5,515 bases of DNA. Origin: an uncultured Alcaligenaceae bacterium (GTDB lineage Bacteria; Pseudomonadota; Gammaproteobacteria; Burkholderiales; Burkholderiaceae_B). The position numbers and the translations under genes are program-made. Below, one piece after another: positions 1-5,515 of this stretch (position 1 is the first letter of the stretch; each line of letters opens with the position of its first letter). Under the pieces are notes generated by a model, which had not been told where the DNA came from, searched no databases, and saw nothing but the letters and a program-made list of their open reading frames with translations. The stretch lies in assembly GCA_937952975.1 (NCBI GenBank), contig CALFXX010000124.1, forward strand, positions 1-5,515, written 5' to 3'.

Positions 1-13
1 GCTCTTCCGATCT
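1..13. other. Illumina adapter remnant at contig edge
   Basis: The first 13 bases, GCTCTTCCGATCT, are identical to the 3' end of the standard Illumina sequencing adapter; the reverse complement is the familiar trimming sequence AGATCGGAAGAGC. Genomic sequence therefore starts at about position 14. Read in the frame of the adjacent minus-strand gene, the adapter would add false residues (Glu-Ile-Gly-Arg), which should not be taken as protein. Confidence 0.93.
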
Positions 14-14
14 C

Positions 15-785
15 CAAGGCTGCCAAGGCACCCGTTTGCACGCTCAGTGGATCGGCAGCCAGCAACGCAATCTTTGAATCGTTCGCCACTTTCACCAAGC
101 CAGGGTATGCGGCTTGGGTATGCGAATCCCAAAAGGTGTGCATTGCGTCGACCTTGCCGATCAAACTGCGCGCGGCAGCAGCCACGTCTAAGGCGCGTAA
201 GGCGGCGACCTCAACCATCAGCATTCCGGCTTTTGTCAGCTGCTCTTGAAATTCGCGAATCACAACCACGGAAGCTGCGTCGGCAGGGTTGTACACCACG
301 CCAACCCGCCTCGCCTGCGGAACAAACTGTCGAATCAGCTGCGCTCTACGGGCCATCGTCAGCAAGTCAGATACGCCGGTGACGTTCGAGCCCGATGCTG
401 ACCAACTTGGCACCAACTCGGCCTGCACAGGATCGGTCACGCCAGCAAACACAATCGGCATTTGCTTGGTGTGCCGCATCAATGCCTGCGCGGCGGGTGC
501 CGACAGCGCCACTAATACATCGGGGCGGGCCAAGACTAGGTTGAGTGCTTGCTGACTAAGCTTTTGCTCATCGTCAACCACTGTCTCAATCAGCATCTTA
601 AGGTTGCGACCTTCGACAAAGCCAACCGACCTCAGGGCCTCGCGCAGACCTTCTCGCATCGCCTCGGCCGCTGGGCCTCGCTCAGAGCCCAACACAAACA
701 CCGACTTGGTTTGCGCCCACGCGCTCGGCGCCACCAGACACAGGAGCCCGCAGAGCAACAGCGAAATGTAAGCCCGAAATATCAT
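15..785 (-). CDS. ABC transporter substrate-binding protein (ABC_sub_bind family), 3' end missing
   Basis: This is a periplasmic solute-binding protein that should deliver an unknown small ligand to an inner-membrane ABC permease. The 257 visible residues start at the only in-frame ATG after the upstream stop. Residues 1-24 form a Sec signal peptide: positive MIFR start, Leu-rich core and an A-W-A cleavage site before QTK. There is no lipobox. The family signature (PF04392/COG2984) is clear: GLREALRSVGFVEGRNL at about 46-62, a PDVLVAL strand at 88-94, PIVFAGVTDPV at 110-120, NVTGVSD at 134-140 and RRVGVVYNP at 159-167. Family members are usually about 320 residues, so some 60 C-terminal residues are missing because the contig ends in adapter. 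The ribosome site is weak: GAGAG lies about 13 bases upstream. The gene follows the spermidine synthase-like gene by 75 bases on the same strand. No permease or ATPase gene is visible, and orphan members are common in Burkholderiales, so the substrate is open. Confidence 0.88.
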
Positions 786-831
786 TGAACCAATTTTTCT
801 CTCATTGTGCGTGGCGGTCTGCTCCGACGAT

Positions 832-857
832 GCCTGCTGCGTTGCGGCCTGCTGCGT
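832..857. repeat. 11-base direct repeat, period 15
   Basis: GCCTGCTGCGT occurs at 832-842 and again at 847-857, in the 75-base gap between the two minus-strand genes. The period is 15 bases. Read on the minus strand in the flanking gene frame it would encode Ala-Thr-Gln-Gln-Ala twice. This is a small local duplication; no function can be assigned, and it shows neither terminator nor operator symmetry. Confidence 0.5.
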
Positions 858-860
858 GGC

Positions 861-1616
861 TCAAATCACCAACATTGCCTGTTCAGCGCGGCCCAGCATC
901 GAGCGCGCCCACTTTTTTGCCGGCAGCCCATAATGCGTCTCAACCTCTTCGGCGCGTGATAATAACCGTTCGATTGACACCTCGAGCTTTGGTCCCTTGA
1001 ACGCCAACACGATCTGGTTGCCGGCATCAATCTGAGGAAGCGTCAACAGTCGCCCATCGAAGGCCTGGCTCAGATTGCGAATATTGCGTTCAAAACTCGC
1101 GTGTGCGCCAAATAAATTGACCGTCAAAATACCCACCTCACTCAGCGCCGCGCGACAATTTTGATAAAACTCTAAAGAATCTCGCACGGGACCCCGAGCC
1201 TGTCCGTCATAGATATCCACCATCAGCACTGCACAGCTGCCCTGTTGTTCGGGGTCGGCAACCCACTCTGCGGCGTCGCAGTGTTCAATTTTCAGGCGCG
1301 CGGGCCTTGGCAACTTAAAGTACAACTCACACGCTGACGTCACAAGAGGGTTCCACTCGACCACGCGTAGACGGTGCTGAGTGTGCTTCAGGCAAAACCG
1401 CGCCACTGAGCCGGCCCCCAACCCTAACAAACCAAGATCCTGCCCGCGGGACGGATTCAGAAACAACAGCCAGGCCATCAACTGGGCGGTGTACTCGAGT
1501 ACGAGCTCAGCTGGCTGATCCACCCACATCGCCCCCTGCACCCATTCAGTCCCAAAATGAAGATAACGCACACCTGCGGCCTCGGAGATGGTCGGGATTT
1601 CATGCTTACGTGACAC
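861..1616 (-). CDS. Spermidine synthase-like (SpeE-fold) protein
   Basis: This is a Rossmann-fold aminopropyltransferase/methyltransferase-like protein of 251 residues from the chosen start. A GVRYLHFG...WVQGAM segment near residues 15-29 is typical of spermidine synthase-like proteins in betaproteobacteria. The nucleotide-binding loop is GLGAGS at 65-70. An acidic residue, Glu87 in VVEWNP, stands where the ribose or nucleoside is normally bound. Asp134 and Asp137 in VDIYDG lie in the region of the SpeE active-site aspartates, followed by EFYQNCRAAL and GILTVNLFG. The loop differs from the GGGDGG of true SpeE and no decarboxylase gene is adjacent, so polyamine synthesis is unproven and I withhold a symbol. 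The GTG start at 1616 is chosen because GGAG lies 8 bases upstream and the conserved region begins directly after it. Alternatives are ATG at 1709 and GTG at 1781; both lack family-like sequence and run back through the promoter region of rpmE2. It probably leads the transcript containing the ABC_sub_bind gene. Confidence 0.75.
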   Translation of the reverse strand: MSRKHEIPTISEAAGVRYLHFGTEWVQGAMWVDQPAELVLEYTAQLMAWLLFLNPSRGQDLGLLGLGAGSVARFCLKHTQHRLRVVEWNPLVTSACELYFKLPRPARLKIEHCDAAEWVADPEQQGSCAVLMVDIYDGQARGPVRDSLEFYQNCRAALSEVGILTVNLFGAHASFERNIRNLSQAFDGRLLTLPQIDAGNQIVLAFKGPKLEVSIERLLSRAEEVETHYGLPAKKWARSMLGRAEQAMLVI

Positions 1617-1624
1617 GGTCGAGA

Positions 1625-1628
1625 CTCC
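1625..1628 (-). promoter_or_regulatory. Ribosome binding site deciding the spermidine synthase-like start
   Basis: On the minus strand GGAG lies 8 bases before the GTG at 1616. The competing ATG at 1709 has no purine-rich element upstream, so this site supports the shorter protein. Confidence 0.5.
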
Positions 1629-1671
1629 AAGGGCTTGTTTTAAATAGGTCTTTTTCAAAGACACGGGTGTC

Positions 1672-1680
1672 AGAATAGCA
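1672..1680 (-). promoter_or_regulatory. Possible extended -10 promoter for the minus-strand gene pair
   Basis: On the minus strand TGCTATTCT forms an extended -10 element: TG, one base, then TATTCT (5 of 6 to TATAAT). The -35 region at the expected distance is poor. Transcription would begin near 1665, leaving a leader of about 50 bases before the GTG at 1616, which fits the short start and excludes the ATG at 1709. Found by inspection only. Confidence 0.3.
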
Positions 1681-1688
1681 TTACGGCT

Positions 1689-1717
1689 TTGCTTAAAGCT
1701 CCTATTCATTGTAGAAT
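1689..1717 (+). promoter_or_regulatory. Sigma-70 promoter of rpmE2
   Basis: TTGCTT at 1689-1694 and TAGAAT at 1712-1717 are separated by exactly 17 bases. Each hexamer is close to the sigma-70 consensus. Transcription would begin near 1724, giving rpmE2 an untranslated leader of roughly 90 bases. The element sits in the AT-rich part of the divergent intergenic region and overlaps the proposed upstream region of the minus-strand genes. Confidence 0.65.
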
Positions 1718-1804
1718 AGAGGGCTGAACACAGGATACGTGGCGGGCTGTCAGAGGGAGTCAACTTTAGACAACATCTCACCCACCGGCGACCCGACCAA
1801 CCTT

Positions 1805-1810
1805 AAAGGA
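1805..1810 (+). promoter_or_regulatory. Ribosome binding site of rpmE2
   Basis: AAAGGA lies 6 bases before the ATG at 1817. It fixes the start against the longer open frame that begins with GTG at 1739, whose extra 26 residues do not resemble L31. Confidence 0.75.
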
Positions 1811-1816
1811 TTCAAA

Positions 1817-2083
1817 ATGAAAGACGGCATTCATCCAAAGTACCAAGACGTGGCCTTTGTTGACCTGCAAACCGGCAACAAATTTGTGACACGTTCAACG
1901 CTCACAAGCCGTGAAACCATCGAAATCGATGGCAAGACCATGCCTTTGTTCAAATGCGACGTCACTTCTGAATCACATCCTTTTTACACAGGCGCTCAAA
2001 CCCGCTTGGTTGAAACCGGCCGTGTTGAGAAATTCCGTGCGCGTTTTGCTCGCACGACAGGTACAAAAAAGGCGTCTGCGTAA
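1817..2083 (+). CDS. rpmE2: 50S ribosomal protein L31, type B (zinc-independent)
   Basis: This is a component of the large ribosomal subunit; L31 bridges the central protuberance and the small-subunit head. The protein has 88 residues, a normal length for type B L31. It opens with MKDGIHPKYQDV, followed by LQTGNKFVTRST near 18-29 and the hallmark KCDVTSESHPFYTG at about 46-59, ending in a basic tail (RARFARTTGTKKASA). There is a single cysteine and no pair of CxxC-type zinc ligands, so this is the zinc-free form. In bacteria that carry both forms, type B is often induced under zinc starvation; whether a type A copy exists elsewhere here is unknown. No obvious Zur-like palindrome was seen. It has its own promoter and terminator, so it is monocistronic. 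The start is supported by AAAGGA at 1805-1810. Confidence 0.95.
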   Translation: MKDGIHPKYQDVAFVDLQTGNKFVTRSTLTSRETIEIDGKTMPLFKCDVTSESHPFYTGAQTRLVETGRVEKFRARFARTTGTKKASA

Positions 2084-2114
2084 TCTGATCACTTACGGTC
2101 AATTTGCGTAAACC

Positions 2115-2141
2115 AAGGCAGCCTTTGGCTGCCTTTTTTTT
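2115..2141 (+). terminator. Intrinsic terminator of rpmE2
   Basis: A 9-base perfect stem (AAGGCAGCC at 2115-2123 with GGCTGCCTT at 2127-2135) closes a TTT loop and runs straight into further T residues through 2141. It lies 32 bases after the rpmE2 stop codon. The GC-rich core and long T-tract make it a strong Rho-independent terminator. Confidence 0.92.
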
Positions 2142-2167
2142 GTCAGAACGCCCAAGCAGGCTATATT
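2140..2167 (+). promoter_or_regulatory. Promoter of the glycosyltransferase-MATE unit
   Basis: TTGTCA at 2140-2145 (5 of 6 to TTGACA) and TATATT at 2162-2167 (5 of 6 to TATAAT) are spaced by 16 bases. The -35 element begins in the last T residues of the rpmE2 terminator. Transcription is expected near 2174, which coincides with an in-frame GTG and lies 33 bases before the ATG at 2207. Confidence 0.55.
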
Positions 2168-2206
2168 CCCGACGTGTCCCCCAAACATCCCGCCACACCC
2201 GCTCGC

Positions 2207-3907
2207 ATGACCGCACCGGCCACGGTTAAATTACCGCGGCTGTTGTTGTTTGTACTGGCATGTTCGTACATCGTTGCAGGGCTTCTAGGACGTGATCCCT
2301 GGAAAACCGATGACGTGGTTGGCTTGGCCAGCATGCTCTCGGCGTTGCGCGGTAGCAGTGGCTGGCTAACACCTCACATCGGACCGCTCGCACTGGCGCA
2401 AGATGGTCCGCTATCGATGTGGCTCGGTGGTGGGCTCATTGCTTTATTCGGGTCGCTGCTGGGCGATATCGTGGCCGCGCGTCTGACAAACTTAATTTGG
2501 TTTTCACTGACCTTGGCCTCGCTGTGGTACGGCACGTATCTGCTTGGTCGACGCACCGAGGCGCAACCTCTGGCACTCCCTTTCGGTGGCGAGCCCTCAG
2601 TCAAAGACTACGGCAGATTGCTCGCGGATGCGGCTGCACTACTGCTCCTGGCTACGATCGGCATCTTGTCACGCCTGCACGAAACCTCAATCGTGCCAGC
2701 GCACATTGCGTGTCATGCACTGGCCTTCTTTGCTGTAACACGCATGCTAGACAAGCCAAAATCAGGGGCAGCTTTATTAGCCGTTGCGCTGGCTGGCGCT
2801 TTTTTTAGCCGAGCCTGGCCGGGCCTGATACCTGTTCTATTCGCGCTGTTATTTGCAATCCATCCCAAAAGCGGCTTATGGCCCAAGCGCCACCATATAT
2901 TGGGTGCCATTGTGGTCGCAAGCGCCATCATCGCCACGTGGTGGACACTCGCCACGCGGGCAGACCCTGATTGGATTGAAGCCTGGCGTTACTGGAACGC
3001 TAGCCGCCTTGGCCTGCCAGAGTTCGAAGTGGCCATGCGCCCCCTGCGAGATCTGCCTTGGTTTCTTTGGCCAATCTGGCCCTTGGCCTTGTTAGCGGTT
3101 TGGCAATGGCGGCGCTGGATCACCGCCCCACACATCTGGTTGCCTCTTGCGTTTCTCTGTGGCGTACTGTTCACGCTACCCGTATTGCAAGAACCCGGCG
3201 AACCCGAATATGTCTTGTTCGTCGTGCCACTTGCTGTGTTGGCTGCCTTTGCTCTGCCAACGATGCGCCGCGGTGTGATCAACGCACTCGACTGGTTTGC
3301 CTTGATGTGTTTTTCAGTCACCATCGTGTGTGTCTGGCTTGGTTGGTTTGCTCTGCACTTCGGTGTCCCTCAGCAAATCTCACTAAATATCGCTCGCCAA
3401 ACAATCGGTTACGAACCGCGACTATTATGGTGGCCCGTCATTGCTGCAGCGCTGGTCACTTTTGGTTGGATTGCGTTGATCGTCTGGCGGCTACGACTAC
3501 GACCAGCCGTGCTGTGGCGTGGCTCACTGCTATGCGCTTCGGGCTTAACGCTGACTTGGCTCCTACTGGTTTTGTTATGGCTGCCCCCGCTTGACTATGT
3601 GCGCAGTTACCGGCCAATGTCGGGCCAGGTCAAACAAGCACTGGCGCGTGCAGTTGCAGACTCGGGACAGACAAGTTGCATGCGTGCGCAAGGTTTATCG
3701 CTGGGCCCGCGCGCTTCGCTGTATGTATTTGATGGCATTACCTTTACGTATGATTCACGCTGCCCTTTTGTATTGCAGCAAACCACACTTAAACAAATTG
3801 AAGATGGCTCGGCGGGCTACAGCGGAGTCGCCACGGTGCTGTGGCAGGGATCACGCGGCGCCGACCGCTATGACCGTTATCGCTTGCTACGTATCTCGAC
3901 TCAATGA
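2207..3907 (+). CDS. GT-C fold membrane glycosyltransferase (family 39/ArnT-like)
   Basis: This 566-residue polytopic inner-membrane protein probably transfers a sugar from a polyprenyl-phosphate donor on the periplasmic side, as ArnT/PMT-like GT39 enzymes do. About 12 to 14 hydrophobic segments are visible, the first at roughly residues 12-28. It is followed directly by the loop RDPWKTDD at 29-36, the place where GT-C enzymes carry their acidic catalytic and metal-binding residues. Further recognisable points are an LHETSIVPAH motif at about 157-166 and GEPEYVLFVVP at 331-341. After the last membrane segment (near 459) comes a soluble tail of about 100 residues with two cysteines (491 and 519), probably periplasmic. 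The start is uncertain. ATG at 2207 lacks a ribosome site, and an in-frame GTG at 2174 adds 11 residues and coincides with the predicted transcription start. The stop overlaps the MATE start as ATGA, so the two are coupled. Acceptor and donor cannot be inferred. Confidence 0.72.
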   Translation: MTAPATVKLPRLLLFVLACSYIVAGLLGRDPWKTDDVVGLASMLSALRGSSGWLTPHIGPLALAQDGPLSMWLGGGLIALFGSLLGDIVAARLTNLIWFSLTLASLWYGTYLLGRRTEAQPLALPFGGEPSVKDYGRLLADAAALLLLATIGILSRLHETSIVPAHIACHALAFFAVTRMLDKPKSGAALLAVALAGAFFSRAWPGLIPVLFALLFAIHPKSGLWPKRHHILGAIVVASAIIATWWTLATRADPDWIEAWRYWNASRLGLPEFEVAMRPLRDLPWFLWPIWPLALLAVWQWRRWITAPHIWLPLAFLCGVLFTLPVLQEPGEPEYVLFVVPLAVLAAFALPTMRRGVINALDWFALMCFSVTIVCVWLGWFALHFGVPQQISLNIARQTIGYEPRLLWWPVIAAALVTFGWIALIVWRLRLRPAVLWRGSLLCASGLTLTWLLLVLLWLPPLDYVRSYRPMSGQVKQALARAVADSGQTSCMRAQGLSLGPRASLYVFDGITFTYDSRCPFVLQQTTLKQIEDGSAGYSGVATVLWQGSRGADRYDRYRLLRISTQ

Positions 3908-5328
3908 CCGCGTTACATTCTGCACCGCCATCCCGCAAAGCGACCTTGCTGGCGATCCTTAAACAGTCTTGGCCCGTACTCATCAGTTCGTGGGCAGGTA
4001 TGGCCTTTGGCGTACTCGACACAGCAATGACCGGCCACGCCAGCCCAACCGATTTGGCCACGATGGCCCTGTCGATTGCAATTTACATTTCAGTGTTCGT
4101 TGGCTTGATCGGTGTCATGCACGCCTTGATTCCGATACAGGCTCAACACTTTGGTGCTGGCGAGCTTAAAAAGATTGGGCAAGTTTGGGGACAAGGTGTC
4201 TGGGTATCGCTGTTGTTGTCGGTGGTCGGCGGCGTTGTCATGCTGTTTCCAGACGTTTGGCTCAGTTTCTCGGGCGACATCGCCCCCGAGGTACGCACCA
4301 GCGTGCATCATTACCTATGGGCGTTAACGTTTGGCCTGCCCGCTGCGCTGCTGTTTCGCACAATTTATGGGTTAGCCAATGCAGTATCCCGCCCTAAACT
4401 TGTGATGAGTTTGAACCTGATCGGTATCGCCCTGAAGGCATTTTTGAACTGGCTGCTGATTTTTGGCAATTGGGGCTTGCCTGCTCTTGGCGCGACCGGC
4501 GCGGGGATCTCTTCAGCCATCGTATTTTGGATCACACTGGCTCTTGGCCTTTGGGTTGTGCTGCGCCATTCTTTTTATCGCCAGTTTCACTTAACCCTTA
4601 GTGCACCTGATTTAAAAAGCATCGGAACCATTTTAAAACTTGGCCTACCGATGGGCGGTTCATACCTTGTTGAGGTCTGCGCCTTTACCTTTATGTCTTT
4701 GTTAGTTGCCCAAGAAGGTATTGCTGCCATCGGCGGGCACCAAGTCATGTCTAATCTGGCCGCCCTCGCCTATATGATGCCAATGTCAATTGGGGTCGCC
4801 ACAGCGGCCCTGACGGCGCAGGCGATTGGTGCACAGCAAATTTATCAGGCGCACCGCACCAGTATGACGGGGTTGGTCGTTGGCCTGTGCGGCGCAGTGG
4901 TCACTGCCCTAGCCCTGTACTTTGGTCGGGAGCTCATCGTAGCAGCCTACACCAACAACCCCGCCGTTGCGAGTGTCGCATTGTCGTTGCTGGTATTGCT
5001 ACCCTTCTTTCATCTCGTTGATGCGATGCAGTGCATTAATAGTTATTTACTGCGGGCGCATAAGATCGCTTTCGTGCCGATGCTGCTGCAAACATTTGCC
5101 CTGATGGTCGTCGGGCTGTTAGGTGGCTGGTGGATGGGCTTTGGCCCTGGGAAAAGTTTGATCGAACCGGTGCGCAATCAGCTACTGGCTGGGTCGCCCG
5201 TCGGTGCGGGCAGCATGTGGCTGATGGCGACCATCGGGCTTGCCACATCCACCGTCTTGCTGCACTCTTGGTATCGGATCATTATCCGCAAAAAAGTGCT
5301 GGCAGCTCGCTCGCCCGCTAGATTTTAA
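3904..5328 (+). CDS. MATE family multidrug/cation antiporter (NorM-like)
   Basis: This 474-residue inner-membrane exporter of the MOP superfamily uses a Na+ or H+ gradient to expel cationic compounds. Twelve hydrophobic segments are arranged as two six-helix halves. Residues known to matter in NorM proteins are in place: Asp39 in VLDTAMTG (helix 1), Glu257 in SYLVEVCAF (helix 7) and Asp373 in HLVDAMQ (helix 10). They match Asp36, Glu255 and Asp371 of Vibrio cholerae NorM. Both repeat halves carry the usual Gln-rich and Gly/Pro-rich stretches (HALIPIQAQHFGAG at 73-86; ALTAQAIGA at 302-310). Length is normal and nothing is missing. There is no ribosome site before the ATG; the start overlaps the glycosyltransferase stop (ATGA), so translation is likely coupled. 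The 3' end overlaps orn on the opposite strand by 11 bases. The substrate is unknown; a lipid or glycan role is conceivable from the neighbour but the key residues favour a NorM-type antiporter. Confidence 0.9.
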   Translation: MTALHSAPPSRKATLLAILKQSWPVLISSWAGMAFGVLDTAMTGHASPTDLATMALSIAIYISVFVGLIGVMHALIPIQAQHFGAGELKKIGQVWGQGVWVSLLLSVVGGVVMLFPDVWLSFSGDIAPEVRTSVHHYLWALTFGLPAALLFRTIYGLANAVSRPKLVMSLNLIGIALKAFLNWLLIFGNWGLPALGATGAGISSAIVFWITLALGLWVVLRHSFYRQFHLTLSAPDLKSIGTILKLGLPMGGSYLVEVCAFTFMSLLVAQEGIAAIGGHQVMSNLAALAYMMPMSIGVATAALTAQAIGAQQIYQAHRTSMTGLVVGLCGAVVTALALYFGRELIVAAYTNNPAVASVALSLLVLLPFFHLVDAMQCINSYLLRAHKIAFVPMLLQTFALMVVGLLGGWWMGFGPGKSLIEPVRNQLLAGSPVGAGSMWLMATIGLATSTVLLHSWYRIIIRKKVLAARSPARF

Positions 5329-5515
5329 TAAAGTGTTCGCGGTAGTACTTCAACTCATCAATCGACTCATAAATATCAGCCAGTGCCTCATGCTTGCTTC
5401 GCTTCTCAAACCCTTTGAGCAACTCGGGTTTCCAGCGTCGCGCAAGTTCTTTGATTGTGCTGACGTCGATGGTGCGGTAATGAAAAAACTGCTCGAGCTT
5501 GGGCATGTAATTAAA
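5318..5515 (-). CDS. orn: Oligoribonuclease, C-terminal part (5' end outside window)
   Basis: Orn is a cytoplasmic DEDDh 3'-5' exoribonuclease that finishes RNA decay by hydrolysing very short oligoribonucleotides, including pGpG from cyclic-di-GMP turnover; it is essential in several proteobacteria. The 65 visible residues match the C-terminus of E. coli Orn closely: MPKLEQFFHYRTIDVST, then KELARRWKPELL, then the final exo motif with His at 5390-5392 and Asp at 5375-5377 (HEALADIYES), and the end ELKYYREHFIKI. The catalytic His and Asp keep their spacing of five residues. The frame is open to the window edge (Phe-Asn-Tyr before the Met at 5506), so this Met is internal, not the start. About 115 N-terminal residues carrying the other three acidic ligands lie beyond the edge. 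The TAG stop sits inside the 3' end of the convergent MATE gene. Confidence 0.93.
   Translation of the reverse strand, partial: FNYMPKLEQFFHYRTIDVSTIKELARRWKPELLKGFEKRSKHEALADIYESIDELKYYREHFIKI

Noticed and set aside
47..788. Plus-strand open frames across the left end
   Set aside because: They are shadows of the ABC_sub_bind gene on the minus strand; their products are Arg/Pro/Ser/Cys-rich and resemble no protein family.
1617..1781. N-terminal extension of the spermidine synthase-like protein to ATG 1709 or GTG 1781
   Set aside because: The extension is AT-rich near the promoter boxes, lacks a ribosome site at the ATG, and does not resemble the family N-terminus, which starts shortly before PTISEAAGVRYLHFG.
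1739..1816. In-frame GTG extension of rpmE2 by 26 residues
   Set aside because: Type B L31 proteins begin at MKxGIHP, and a good ribosome site lies directly before the ATG at 1817.
2093..2111. Small inverted repeat TTACG/CGTAA between rpmE2 and its terminator
   Set aside because: A 5-base stem with a 9-base loop is easily expected by chance and has no T-tract of its own.
2419..3594. Alternative-frame open frames inside the glycosyltransferase, on both strands
   Set aside because: They overlap a long frame with clear membrane segments and have Cys/Arg/His-rich composition typical of out-of-frame translation.
1..5515. Defence system, mobile element, CRISPR array or RNA gene
   Set aside because: No repeats with spacers, transposase or integrase motifs, terminal inverted repeats, or tRNA/rRNA-like sequences were seen; all long frames are accounted for by housekeeping or transport families.

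Overview
The window looks like a stretch of ordinary chromosome from a moderately GC-rich proteobacterium. A betaproteobacterium of the order Burkholderiales, perhaps near Alcaligenaceae, is my best guess. This rests on family resemblance: a type B ribosomal protein L31, an E. coli-like oligoribonuclease C-terminus, a periplasmic ABC_sub_bind protein, and a GT-C membrane protein with an RDPWKxDD loop. I could not search a database. The first 13 bases match the 3' end of the common Illumina adapter, so the left edge is a contig end and the gene cut there is truncated by assembly, not by biology.

Layout. Two genes at the left lie on the minus strand: a spermidine synthase-like protein (1616 to 861), followed by a secreted substrate-binding protein of the ABC_sub_bind family (785 to the contig edge). 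A 200-base divergent intergenic region (1617-1816) holds a good sigma-70 promoter for rpmE2 on the plus strand and a weaker extended -10 candidate for the minus-strand pair. rpmE2 (1817-2083) ends in a strong intrinsic terminator. A new near-consensus promoter begins inside that terminator's T-tract and drives a two-gene unit: a large GT-C (family 39-like) membrane glycosyltransferase, then a NorM-type MATE exporter coupled by an ATGA overlap. The MATE gene ends tail to tail with, and overlapping by 11 bases, the 3' end of orn (oligoribonuclease), which runs off the right edge.

How the genes work together. rpmE2 (ribosome) and orn (RNA decay) are unrelated housekeeping genes. The glycosyltransferase and MATE protein are translationally coupled and may be functionally linked, but neither substrate can be read from sequence. 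Nothing here indicates a mobile element, CRISPR array, RNA gene, phage or defence system. The points most worth checking are the adapter remnant, the terminator-promoter overlap with a possible leaderless start, the uncertain role and start of the spermidine synthase-like protein, and the glycosyltransferase-MATE pairing.
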